Shown here: positions 1 to 7,667 of the stretch, piece by piece
How positions within the stretch are numbered: the stretch's first letter is position 1
How the letters are laid out: each line of letters starts with the position of its first letter
NCBI GenBank assembly: GCA_020631545.1
Contig: JAHDHB010000010.1
Location: forward strand, 1 to 34,442
Direction: 5' to 3'
Length of the DNA stretch: 34,442 nt
Origin: Saprospiraceae bacterium
Lineage (GTDB): Bacteria > Bacteroidota > Bacteroidia > Chitinophagales > Saprospiraceae
Notes under the pieces: model-generated
Seen by the model: the letters and a program-made list of their open reading frames with translations, nothing else
Told to the model about the DNA's origin: nothing
Databases searched by the model: none
Program-made: the position numbers and the translations under genes

Positions 1-283
1 ATAACGGAAAAATAACAAGCTTAAACTGTCTAGAACTTCTGAACAGAGCCACTAGCCTGCGCATTTTGTCAGCGTTGAACTCCTCCTTATCTGGGTTAAG
101 CTCTTGAAAAATAGCTTTCTTATCTTCCTCACTATCTGTGTATTTGCCTTTCCAACTCCTAATGCGTTGCCAATAGAGTAATAGTGAATAATTGCAGTTT
201 TTTAAAAACCCCTCAAATCTGGTATAACCTTTTTCAAAATTGCCAAGCATTTTTATTAAATCTACAATACTAGAAGCTCTCAT
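1..283 (-). CDS. Partial hypothetical protein (N-terminal 94 residues)
   Basis: An open frame starts at the ATG at 283-281 and runs without a stop off the left edge of the window, so only the N-terminus is visible. It opens MRASSIVDLIKMLGNFEKGY and continues as a charged, helical, soluble sequence with no signal peptide. The pattern of a short DLIKxL..FEK start followed by FQELNPDKEEFNADKMRRL resembles, from memory only, a group of uncharacterised Saprospiraceae proteins of about 400-600 residues; I cannot confirm this. The last visible part, near residues 78-86, is encoded by a 31-nt sequence that recurs between genes at 30278-30308. I do not recognise a function. Confidence 0.5.
   Translation of the reverse strand, partial: MRASSIVDLIKMLGNFEKGYTRFEGFLKNCNYSLLLYWQRIRSWKGKYTDSEEDKKAIFQELNPDKEEFNADKMRRLVALFRSSRQFKLVIFPL
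26..56 (-). repeat. 31-nt repeat, copy 1 (inside the partial CDS)
   Basis: Read on the minus strand this begins GCTAGTGGCTCTGTTC and ends GAAGTTCTAGACAG. It matches 30278-30308 at 30 of 31 positions. This copy lacks the second palindrome arm that follows copy 2, and it lies within an open reading frame. Confidence 0.8.
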
Positions 284-429
284 TATAACCGTTTTTAATA
301 CAACAGAATAGCGTAAACCGTATAAGTCGTTAAATTAATGGATAATTTTTACAAATAAGGAAAATGTGCTTAAAAACTTGATGAGGCACAAGTACAATAT
401 GTTCACTTTAAAAAATAAAACACCTTGTA

Positions 430-463
430 TTTGTTACTATTGCGATAAAAGAATGTAATTTTG
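430..463 (+). promoter_or_regulatory. Probable Bacteroidota-type promoter for the RluA-like gene
   Basis: TAATTTTG at 456-463 fits the -7 consensus TAnnTTTG, with TTTG at 430-433 as a possible -33 element. The 22-nt spacing is slightly long. The start codon follows 24 bases after the -7 box. Confidence 0.4.
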
Positions 464-487
464 ATTTTATTACCTTAACCAATCACT

Positions 488-1141
488 ATGACGGAAATTC
501 AACCTACGATTCTTTTTGAAGACGATTTCATTATCGCAATCAATAAACCTTCTGGAGTACTTGTACAAGCAGATAAGCAAGGGGAAAAAGGTCTTGCTCA
601 AACGCTAGGAAAAAACCTAGGCCTTATTCATCGGTTGGATCGTCCAGCAAGTGGTATTTTGTTGCTTGCAAAGAAAAAATGGGCTTTAGCTAACCTTAAC
701 GAACAGTTTAAGGAGCGGCAAGTCATCAAAAAATATTGGGCAGTGGTGCAGCATAAACCCGAAAAGGAAAGCGGTCGTCTGAAACACTTTTTGCGTAAAA
801 ATCAAGAAAAAAACCTGAGCTTTGCTTTTGATAAACCGCTGCATCATACACAAGAAGCTGTACTAGAATATCGGTTTCTCGAAAGCATTGAACGTTATCA
901 TTTGCTTGAAATTGATTTAAAAACAGGTCGGCACCATCAAATCCGCGCTCAACTTAAGGCCATCGGATCTCCTATAAAGGGTGATGTAAAATATGGTTTT
1001 CGTAGAGGAAATCGGGATCGTTCTATTCATTTACATGCTTGTTCTCTCCAGTTTTCCCATCCAGAATCTGGCGAATCCATGACCTTGAAAGCTCCTCCTC
1101 CTGAAGACATCGTTTGGAAGGCCTTTAAGGCCATTCAGTAA
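488..1141 (+). CDS. RluA-family pseudouridine synthase
   Basis: This protein of 217 residues should convert specific uridines in rRNA or tRNA to pseudouridine in the cytoplasm. The family signature IHRLDRPASGILLLAKK lies near residues 47-63, and its Asp is the expected catalytic nucleophile. Further family motifs follow: KKYWAVV near residue 80, and LKTGRHHQIRAQLKAIGSPI near 143-162, then GDVKYG. There is no S4 RNA-binding domain at the N-terminus, so it is a short stand-alone form like RluA/TruC or the Bacteroidota RluA-like proteins of about 220-240 residues. The exact RNA target cannot be read from the sequence. It stands alone and has a good -7 box upstream. The family call is secure; the subfamily is not. 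Confidence 0.93.
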   Translation: MTEIQPTILFEDDFIIAINKPSGVLVQADKQGEKGLAQTLGKNLGLIHRLDRPASGILLLAKKKWALANLNEQFKERQVIKKYWAVVQHKPEKESGRLKHFLRKNQEKNLSFAFDKPLHHTQEAVLEYRFLESIERYHLLEIDLKTGRHHQIRAQLKAIGSPIKGDVKYGFRRGNRDRSIHLHACSLQFSHPESGESMTLKAPPPEDIVWKAFKAIQ

Positions 1142-1246
1142 AAATAAAGGGTGTTTTCGGCTTGTTATTTGTAGAAAAGGCAAAGGATGCATAAAAAAGA
1201 AGGGGAAGACAATTTCCCACTTAGTTTATCGTTTTGGTTTGTAGTT

Positions 1247-1254
1247 TACCTTTG
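1247..1254 (+). promoter_or_regulatory. -7 promoter element for the lipoprotein gene
   Basis: TACCTTTG matches TAnnTTTG exactly and sits 17 bases before the ATG at 1272, so the 5' leader would be only about ten bases long. A weak -33 match (TTTA, 1225-1228) lies 18 bases upstream. Confidence 0.5.
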
Positions 1255-1271
1255 CTTAAAAACACCTTAAC

Positions 1272-2180
1272 ATGAAAAATAGCCTGTTTTTACTAGTTCT
1301 TCTCCTTGCCTTTTCGGCTTGTGATAAGGAAAAAAATAATACCCCAGAAGGCCCTTTCCTAGAGTTTAAATTTAAGTTCGATGAGACGCAAGATCGGTTG
1401 AATAGTTTTGGGCTACCTTCCACAATTCCTAGTGGTCATGCAGCACAAACGCCATCATTTAATAGTATGAGTGCGCATTTTATAGAATTAGCGCCTTCTT
1501 TGCTTACGCCTTTGGCAGGTGGAGAAGAAGTTTATAAAGGAGAAGAAACCAATGCTGGGGGCGAAAATGCGATTAACTTTGATCGCGCACTAGTAGAAGA
1601 TGAAGATATTGTCTTTTATAGAATTCCTTTGAAGGATGTTACGCCTGACACTTATAATCATATCAGAGTTTCAGTAGCTTATCAAAATTATGATGTACGC
1701 TACAACATTAAGAATATTCCAGCAGTTGGAGATTTGAATGATCAAAACGGAACAATAGCTTCTTTCGTTGGTTTCAATACTTACATTACTTCATTGACTC
1801 CGAAAACAAGAACGAAAGTGGTCAATGACGATAAAAAACAAGGCTACTGGGCTTTTGAAACGGATCTTTCGGCTCCTTTTGAATCCTTTAATCAATTGGT
1901 AGACGGCGAAGCTCCTGAAGGTTCTACTACGGTTGTGAATCCTTTTAGTGATGAAATTCCTGATGGTTCTTGTGTCGTAGGAGGTAGTTTCAATCAACCC
2001 TTGGTAATAACAGGAGACGAAACGGAAAACATAACGGTAACGCTTTCTTTTTCAAGCAATCAGAGTTTTGAGTGGGTAGACACCAACAACAACGGAGAAT
2101 GGGATATGGATGCTTCTGGTGCTAGCCTTGAACCAGTTGTCGATATGGGACTAAGAGGATTAAAGGGTTTGGTAGAGTAA
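1272..2180 (+). CDS. Putative outer-membrane or surface lipoprotein, function unknown
   Basis: This 302-residue protein begins with a lipoprotein signal peptide: Lys at position 3, a Leu-rich core, and the lipobox FSAC with the acylated Cys at residue 17. The sequence after the Cys is DKEKNN, charged as in Bacteroidota lipoproteins exported to the surface. The mature part is acidic and rich in beta-forming residues. It includes a late segment near residues 268-280 (WVDTNNNGEWDMD) with the Asp/Asn spacing of a calcium-binding loop. I recognise no enzyme motif and no named domain. It has its own -7 promoter and is followed by a strong terminator hairpin, so it is probably a single-gene transcript. 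Localisation is inferred from the signal; function is unknown. Confidence 0.8.
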   Translation: MKNSLFLLVLLLAFSACDKEKNNTPEGPFLEFKFKFDETQDRLNSFGLPSTIPSGHAAQTPSFNSMSAHFIELAPSLLTPLAGGEEVYKGEETNAGGENAINFDRALVEDEDIVFYRIPLKDVTPDTYNHIRVSVAYQNYDVRYNIKNIPAVGDLNDQNGTIASFVGFNTYITSLTPKTRTKVVNDDKKQGYWAFETDLSAPFESFNQLVDGEAPEGSTTVVNPFSDEIPDGSCVVGGSFNQPLVITGDETENITVTLSFSSNQSFEWVDTNNNGEWDMDASGASLEPVVDMGLRGLKGLVE

Positions 2181-2204
2181 AAACGATTTTTTATAAACAT
2201 ATTG

Positions 2205-2239
2205 AAAAGCTCAAGCAAATGCATTTTGCTTGAGCTTTT
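2205..2239 (+). terminator. Rho-independent terminator after the lipoprotein gene
   Basis: The arms AAAAGCTCAAGCAAA (2205-2219) and TTTGCTTGAGCTTTT (2225-2239) pair perfectly over 15 bp around a 5-base loop and end in a T-run. The A-run on the left side means it could also act on the minus strand. Confidence 0.85.
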
Positions 2240-2325
2240 TTGATAGCAAGAATCAAAAGAGGAAGAGCATTACATTCTTCCTCCTAGTGGTACTTCTCAA
2301 AAACCATGGATGGTTTAGGCGAGGC

Positions 2326-2673
2326 TTAATTCAAGCAAAAATCCAGATTTGTCGTATCAAAGGGGATCTCAGACGTTATGCGGATTTGATATTTTCCTGC
2401 GGGCAAATTAGATGTAGGTAAGCTCACATAGCTCATGTCTTCTAAACTTAGGAGAGAAGACTCATAAACGGAACAGTTACTAGCATTAAAGATGAAAACC
2501 CTTGCTTGAATAGTACCCGTTATTGAAATAGCCATGTCAGCTTTCAATTGGATAATGTCAATTACAATACCGGAGCCTTCACAGTTTTCCTCTGCAAAGA
2601 CAGTAGTCGTAGAAAAAGAAGAAAGGAATAAACACAAAACAAACAAGTACGAAAAATTATTATTGTTTTTCAT
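2326..2673 (-). CDS. Small secreted protein, function unknown
   Basis: This protein of 115 residues starts with a clear signal peptide: MKNNNN, then a hydrophobic core, then a Ser/Thr-rich stretch ending VFA, with likely cleavage near residue 27. The mature part of about 88 residues has alternating hydrophobic residues and ends in NLPAGKYQIRITSE, the final beta-strand pattern of Bacteroidota secreted beta-sandwich domains (DUF3244-like or T9SS-sorting-domain-like). That comparison is by pattern only. It has three Cys residues in the mature part (NCEG, SNCSV, and the C-terminal FCLN). Its 3' end faces the lipoprotein gene, and the terminator at 2205-2239 could serve both. The frame is real by its signal peptide; the role is unknown. 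Confidence 0.7.
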   Translation of the reverse strand: MKNNNNFSYLFVLCLFLSSFSTTTVFAEENCEGSGIVIDIIQLKADMAISITGTIQARVFIFNASNCSVYESSLLSLEDMSYVSLPTSNLPAGKYQIRITSEIPFDTTNLDFCLN

Positions 2674-2854
2674 GATAATGGATTTGGTATGTACAACACA
2701 AAACCATTAACCGCAGTAATTGAGGTGTTTGAAAGTACTCAGTTTTTTACTGACCATAAGTTCTAGGATTATCCACCAAAAAGAAGGGGAATAACAACTA
2801 GGTGTTAGAAAAAAAGTCTTTTTTTTGTCAGAAAAAAGTGGCATCTTTGCAATA

Positions 2855-2929
2855 CAATAGGATTAAGCCACCAATTACGTTGGTTTAAGATTTTATGTTG
2901 GCCTTACCTGGAACGTAAGGCCTTCTTTT
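2855..2929 (+). ncRNA. Candidate small RNA with terminator
   Basis: Two hairpins follow one another. The first, TTAA..ACCAA / TTGGTTTAA, has a GCC bulge. The second, GGCCTTAC (2900-2907) with GTAAGGCC (2915-2922), is perfect over 8 bp and is followed by TTCTTTT, which looks like an intrinsic terminator although no plus-strand gene ends nearby. CATCTTTG at 2842-2849 is one base off the -7 consensus. I recognise no known RNA family. Alternatively these may be repeat hairpins. Confidence 0.3.
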
Positions 2930-2939
2930 GTTAGAAAAT

Positions 2940-3096
2940 AGTGTTCGAAACATTGCGGTAGCTACACCGCACAGGGCTTTTGGATTTTAAAACTAGTCGA
3001 GTGTACCTAGGTATACCCAACAGGAAACTTCAAATAATTCATTGAAATGCGGTTTTATAAGATGGAAGCTCTATGCCTCATTAGCGAGAGCTTTTT
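2940..3096 (+). ncRNA. Second candidate structured transcript ending in a terminator
   Basis: A 6-bp stem TGCGGT/ACCGCA (2954-2959 with 2966-2971) starts the segment. It ends with AAGCTCT (3066-3072) pairing with AGAGCTT (3087-3093), followed by TTTATTT, a terminator shape with no gene upstream on that strand. No promoter with good spacing is visible, so this is only a candidate. Confidence 0.25.
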
Positions 3097-3613
3097 ATTT
3101 GGTTAAAGTATTTATGAAAGTCTGGGCAGTACACGATCCTTATTTTATTCTAAGCTCAACCTCTTTATTAAATGAATATACCTGAAAAAGAGGAATGGTT
3201 AGCATCAAAAGCAAGTTTTAATATAATTTTAAGAATTCAACCCGTTTTAAATACTATGCAAAGAACGGTTAATATCAGCAAACATTCCAGTAAAAAAAAT
3301 AGATTTTAACCTCCCTAGTATTTTGTACAACCTAATCCCTATTTCTAGCAATATCTTTTGGTAGATTGAATGACAAGTCTTTCTTTGTATACATTCTACA
3401 TTAGTACTAGAGGATATTATTTAGCATTTTTCACAATTCTGAAAAAAAAGATTGAAACTTTGTATAGCTATAGCCTTCTATATACAAGAGTCCTAAATAG
3501 ACGAGATTTATAAACGACGGAGAACTATTTTTTTGATCAAAACCGAAAAAATAAATCCCCAAAAACAACATGTTGCTGTTTATGAATAAGTTACATGCGA
3601 CTAAAACCAAAAA

Positions 3614-3643
3614 AAGGATGAAGAAAATTAATTCTTCACCCTT
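3614..3643 (-). terminator. Terminator of the PNGase F-like gene
   Basis: AAGGATGAAGAA (3614-3625) and TTCTTCACCCTT (3632-3643) pair over 12 positions with one mismatch. On the minus strand the hairpin is followed by a run of seven Ts, and it starts 45 bases after the stop codon. Confidence 0.75.
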
Positions 3644-3687
3644 TGGTCAACGTTTCTTCTCTAGAGAAAACGTCGAAAATTTTTACC

Positions 3688-5673
3688 CTACTGAATAACA
3701 ACTTTTTTAGACAGCAACTCTTCATCATAACGCAGTTGAACCAAGTAAACGCCTTTTGCTACGTCTTTCAAGATGATTTCCTTGTTATATCCATCTCCAA
3801 TAGTATTCAGACGCTCTTGATAAATAACTTTACCCAATAAATCTACTACAGTAAAATCTGCTTCTTGCTGTTGCAAACCATTTATCCTAAGGGTAAAGTG
3901 TCCATTATTTGGATTTGGGCTAATCGAAAGTTTATTATCTCTAGTAATATCAATGTCTTCCGTTGCTACAATCATACAATCTCCTCCTTGGGGTACAGCC
4001 TCTAAATCTCCTATCGTGAATTGGTAGTATACTTCAGAACCAAAATCTGTTTGGAAGGTCTTAATGGGTTGACCTGTAGCATATTTTAAACGAAGAGAGC
4101 CCACTCCTGCGCCTTGATTGTTCCACCAGTATAATCCTTGGCCTCCAGAATCCCAAAGGCGGAAGGTATAGCATCCTGGGTCAAGATTAAACGTGTCAGA
4201 GTATTGAGTGCTAGGGCTTAAAGAGCCTTCCGCTCTTTCCATTATTAAACTCCCCTCAGAATCCGTCAAGGTATAGCTATTCTCGTTGGCTTGGTTGTTC
4301 GTCAATAACTCCCAAACAATCGGTCCATTGTATTTTGGTGTAACTTCAAATGCAGAAGAAAGTGTATTGTTCCAAGCATAATCATCAGCACTACCATTTA
4401 CGGCTGAAATACTGACTTCAAAAACAGGATTTGTAGGATCTAAATCCGCCCAAGAGGGGGTCGGCAATTCGATTTCAGCTTCTTCGAAAGTAGGAAGAGT
4501 TCCGAACCAAGTATAGGCACAAGAAGCACCACCCTCTACACCATAAGTAAAAGTAATCGAGGTTGCAGTCGTTGCACCTGTATTTCGTACTTTGATTTTT
4601 GGATTGCCACAAATAGGATTGTGCCGGCTATAAGGATCTTGCATAGAAGGCGAAAGAATATCCACGAGTTCAACATCTCGATTGAAATTCATAGCACCAT
4701 AATGCACTAATTGTACATCATAAATATAATAGGGTGCTTGATCGCCGCTCCAAGTATAGTTTTGAATATTCAAATCTAATTGAGCATCCGTTCCCGGAGT
4801 CAAAAAAGGTGTTAATTCATGTTCATGCAAATTGGATTTATCACCAGGGCACCAATCTGCTCGATTGTAAATCCATGTTCCTCCTTGAGGATAGATTGGA
4901 TTCAAGCCACAATCACCTCTCCACATCAAAGCGCTACCCACCTCAAAACCATTGACTTTGAAAGCATAAGAACGTTCACAAAACTCTGCACAGCCTGTAT
5001 TGTTATCAAACCCATGACCTGTTATGCTAATTCGCACTTTTGTTTGTTCAGCATTAGCGGGAATACTGACGTCTTTGAAGGGGAAATTGCTAATATCAAA
5101 AGAAACAGGCGTATTGTAATTGTCTCTTCCTCTATAAAGATTATCAATAGCAATAATATCTCTAGGAGGAGTTCCTTCTATAAATTCAAATCGCAAGCTA
5201 ATGCTAAAGCCATCTGACCAACCATCATAAAAGGCACGAACTTGAACAGAATCCATCAGCCTTGGCGCAAAATCGGTTACATCAAAAGCATAGGTGTGCG
5301 ACCAACTGTTGTCAAATCCATTCGCCCCATCTGCCATATAGCCCCCGTAAGGCGTGATGACACGACCCAATTCAAGGTTTTGGGTACCATCAGAAGGATC
5401 GGGGACTAGGAAAACCTGTGTCGTGTAGTCCCAGTCACTACAACCATTGGAGGAACACCCTAAGGTATAAAACATCGTGATTTTACGGTACGATTTGCTA
5501 CCATCAGGAAAATAGCCCATTTGATTATAGTTTTCATTCCACACCATATCTACGGCATCATGAACGTAAATATTCGTAGTATCACCCTCTGCCGCTAGGC
5601 TAAATTGAGGTGATAACAAGCAGAGAATCAAAAAGACACATAGGGGCTTGAATACGTAGAAATAAAATTTCAT
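3688..5673 (-). CDS. Secreted peptide-N-glycosidase F-like protein with T9SS sorting domain
   Basis: This 661-residue protein probably removes N-linked glycans from glycoproteins outside the cell, cleaving the Asn-GlcNAc amide bond. After a signal peptide (about 1-28) come the two PNGase F jelly-roll domains: GCSDWDY near 77-83, GRVITPYGGY near 103-112, and GCAEFC at 227-232 followed by NRADWCPGDK at 270-279. By comparison with Flavobacterium PNGase F, Asp82 corresponds to catalytic Asp60 and Glu230 to Glu206. The position of Glu118 appears to be Asp150 (FYDGW). Residues about 330-445 look like an Ig-like or CARDB-like linker, 450-555 a beta-rich module, and 582-661 a type A T9SS sorting domain (SISPNPNNGHFTLRI, ending SKKVVIQ). 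It is monocistronic with its own terminator. The family is secure; activity is likely but not shown. Confidence 0.88.
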   Translation of the reverse strand: MKFYFYVFKPLCVFLILCLLSPQFSLAAEGDTTNIYVHDAVDMVWNENYNQMGYFPDGSKSYRKITMFYTLGCSSNGCSDWDYTTQVFLVPDPSDGTQNLELGRVITPYGGYMADGANGFDNSWSHTYAFDVTDFAPRLMDSVQVRAFYDGWSDGFSISLRFEFIEGTPPRDIIAIDNLYRGRDNYNTPVSFDISNFPFKDVSIPANAEQTKVRISITGHGFDNNTGCAEFCERSYAFKVNGFEVGSALMWRGDCGLNPIYPQGGTWIYNRADWCPGDKSNLHEHELTPFLTPGTDAQLDLNIQNYTWSGDQAPYYIYDVQLVHYGAMNFNRDVELVDILSPSMQDPYSRHNPICGNPKIKVRNTGATTATSITFTYGVEGGASCAYTWFGTLPTFEEAEIELPTPSWADLDPTNPVFEVSISAVNGSADDYAWNNTLSSAFEVTPKYNGPIVWELLTNNQANENSYTLTDSEGSLIMERAEGSLSPSTQYSDTFNLDPGCYTFRLWDSGGQGLYWWNNQGAGVGSLRLKYATGQPIKTFQTDFGSEVYYQFTIGDLEAVPQGGDCMIVATEDIDITRDNKLSISPNPNNGHFTLRINGLQQQEADFTVVDLLGKVIYQERLNTIGDGYNKEIILKDVAKGVYLVQLRYDEELLSKKVVIQ

Positions 5674-5709
5674 AAGTAGAGGAATTGGTATTTAATGAAT
5701 AGGATTAAA

Positions 5710-5737
5710 TAAAGGTAAGAATTAATTATCTGATCAA
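5710..5737 (-). promoter_or_regulatory. Possible promoter of the PNGase F-like gene
   Basis: On the minus strand, TACCTTTA (plus 5710-5717) is one base from TAnnTTTG, with TTG (plus 5735-5737) 17 bases upstream. The start codon is about 37 bases downstream. Confidence 0.35.
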
Positions 5738-5970
5738 TCTCGCTTTAGCCCGAAAAAGTCTATATTCGCTTTATACAGCGAAGCTGTTAAATCACGAATT
5801 AGGCGCATCCCTCAAAATTAGTGGTGCTGCTCATAAGTAATGATGTCTACTGAAAAGTCAAAGGAATAAGCAACTTTAATTCAAGTCCAAAAATGTACCT
5901 TGTAAAATTTCATACATCATAAATGACTCGTAATTCGTCATTCGTCATTCATAATTAAACAACATGTAAA

Positions 5971-7530
5971 ATGGAAGCCAATATATTGACCCCCTCCTTT
6001 ATTCTAACGATGGTACTCGGCTATTTTGCCCTACTTATGGTTGTTTCCTATCTAACTGGAAAAGAAGCAGATAATGCCGATTTTTTCCTAGCCAATCGCC
6101 AATCTCCTTGGTATTTGGTTGCTTTTGGGATGATTGGGGCTTCTTTGTCTGGAGTAACGTTTATTTCTATCCCAGGTGTTGTTGGGGCGGGGAAGGCGAA
6201 TATGGATTTCTCGTACATGCAAATGGTCTTCGGCTATTTGGTGGGTTATTTGGTCATTGCCACGGTGTTGATGCCCATTTACTATAAGTTGAATTTGACG
6301 TCCATTTATGGTTATTTAGAAAAACGATTTGGCACGATGTCTTACAAAACGGGCGCGGGGTTCTTCTTGCTTTCGCGTACTATTGGAGCATCTTTTCGCT
6401 TGTACTTGGTCGCTATTGTCTTGCAAAAATTCGTTATGGATTCCTTTGGTGCTCCTTTTTGGGTGACGGTCTTGCTGACCATTTTCCTTATCTGGATTTA
6501 TACCTTCCGTGGAGGTATCAAGACGATAGTTTGGACGGATACCCTTCAGACCTTCTGTATGTTGGCCGCTGTGGGTTTGACGGTGGTGGCGATTGCTAGT
6601 AATTTAGGTGTTGGTATTACGGAAATTCCTAGCTTAGTAAGTGGTAGTGAGTATTCTCAAATGTTCTTCTTTGAAGGTGGATGGAATGATCCCAACAACT
6701 TCTTTAAGCAATTTATCAGTGGTGCCTTTATCGCTTTGGTAATGACGGGCTTAGACCAAGATATGATGCAAAAAAACTTGAGCTGTCGTACCTTAGGAGA
6801 TGCGCAGAAAAATATGTTTTGGTTCAGTATTATCCTAGTCTTTGCCAACTTACTTTTCCTTTCATTGGGCGCTCTATTATACATGTATGCGAATAAAAAT
6901 GGAATAGAAATTCCTGCTAAAACGGATCAATTGTTTCCAACCATTGCATTGCAATATCTATCTCCTGCCGTAGGCATTTTCTTTGTCTTAGGCTTGATAG
7001 CCGCAGCATATTCTAGTGCAGATTCAGCATTGACTTCTTTGACGACTTCGTTTTGTGTTGATTTTCTTGGCTTTGAAAAAGAGGAAAAGGATGTGGAAAC
7101 AGATGGAGGAGCGACCGTACTTGATAAACCTAAGAAAAAAGTGTTGATTCATACCAAAGATCGTAAGCAAACACGATTTTTAGTACACATCAGTTTCTCT
7201 GCTTTGCTATTCTTAGTCATTATGGCATTCTGGTTTGTGAATGATGATGCCGTCATTACGCAAGTTTTCCTTGCTGCGGGCTTTACTTATGGGCCTTTGC
7301 TTGGGTTGTTTGCCTTTGGAATATTGACCAAACGCAAAATAAAAGATCATTTAGTACTAGGAATCTGTCTAGCAGCCCCCATCCTCTCCTTTTTCTTAAA
7401 TAAATACTCGGATGTATTATTTAGTGGGCTAAAATTTGGTTTCCTTATTCTTTTGGTCAATGGATTCCTGACGTTCCTTGGATTATACTTGATTTCGGAT
7501 GAGGGTTTGGGAGAAGAGGAGCTTTCCTAG
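5971..7530 (+). CDS. Sodium:solute symporter (SSS family)
   Basis: This 519-residue integral inner-membrane protein couples Na+ entry to uptake of an unidentified solute. It is hydrophobic throughout, with about 13-14 predicted membrane segments. It shows SSS-family features: GASLSGVTFISIPG near residues 56-69, YYKLNLTSIYGYLEKRFG near 103-120, a TFRGGIKTIVWTDTLQ segment near 178-193, and AAAYSSADSALTSL near 344-357. A charged cytoplasmic loop (about 367-400, FEKEEKDVETDG) interrupts the later helices. Bacteroidota members of this length are usually annotated only as sodium transporters or SGLT-like symporters, and sugar, sialic acid, proline or an anion are all possible. No sugar or sialic acid catabolic gene lies next to it. 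The chosen ATG is the first in frame after an ATG-TAA pair. Confidence 0.9.
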   Translation: MEANILTPSFILTMVLGYFALLMVVSYLTGKEADNADFFLANRQSPWYLVAFGMIGASLSGVTFISIPGVVGAGKANMDFSYMQMVFGYLVGYLVIATVLMPIYYKLNLTSIYGYLEKRFGTMSYKTGAGFFLLSRTIGASFRLYLVAIVLQKFVMDSFGAPFWVTVLLTIFLIWIYTFRGGIKTIVWTDTLQTFCMLAAVGLTVVAIASNLGVGITEIPSLVSGSEYSQMFFFEGGWNDPNNFFKQFISGAFIALVMTGLDQDMMQKNLSCRTLGDAQKNMFWFSIILVFANLLFLSLGALLYMYANKNGIEIPAKTDQLFPTIALQYLSPAVGIFFVLGLIAAAYSSADSALTSLTTSFCVDFLGFEKEEKDVETDGGATVLDKPKKKVLIHTKDRKQTRFLVHISFSALLFLVIMAFWFVNDDAVITQVFLAAGFTYGPLLGLFAFGILTKRKIKDHLVLGICLAAPILSFFLNKYSDVLFSGLKFGFLILLVNGFLTFLGLYLISDEGLGEEELS

Positions 7531-7540
7531 CGGTATTTGA

Positions 7541-7654
7541 TAAAAAAATATGATGTAAGATGTATGAAACATTCATTGCGTAAGTTTTTATTTGCTAGCA
7601 AATAAGAACCATCATACTTCATAAATCTTACATCGTATTTTGAAGAGTGGCCTC
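7541..7654 (-). repeat. Palindromic repeat family, copy A
   Basis: Read on the minus strand it runs from GAGGCCACTC to a TTACATCAT end. Outer arms of about 20 bases pair (plus-strand ATGATGTAAGATGTATGAA with the complement of its right end), and the centre is an 18-bp perfect palindrome, TTATTTGCTAGCAAATAA, at 7588-7605. It lies between two convergent genes, where it could terminate both. It lacks about 14 bases present in copies B and C after CACTC. Confidence 0.8.
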
Positions 7655-7667
7655 AAACTTATTACCC

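Larger units (their letters stand above)
2674..3687. other. 1.0 kb region without a convincing gene
   Basis: This stretch lies upstream of the small secreted protein gene and beyond the 3' end of the PNGase F-like gene. It holds two consecutive hairpin-plus-terminator segments on the plus strand (2855-2929 and 2940-3096), listed separately as candidate RNAs, and the minus-strand terminator of the PNGase gene at 3614-3643. A 45-codon open frame at 3172-3309 is the longest plus-strand frame I noticed in its middle, but it has no distinguishing feature. The rest is AT-rich sequence in which I see nothing. Confidence 0.5.

Noticed and set aside
3172-3309. 45-codon plus-strand frame (MNIPEKEEWLASK start)
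   Set aside because: No signal peptide, motif, promoter or terminator supports it; such frames are expected by chance in a 1 kb gap.
5900-5964. Possible fourth copy of the palindromic repeat (TTTCATACATCATAAATG with ATTCGTC tandem units)
   Set aside because: Only about 20 bases resemble the family, and the GAGGCCACTC end and second arm are missing; the ATTCGTC units look like a simple short tandem.
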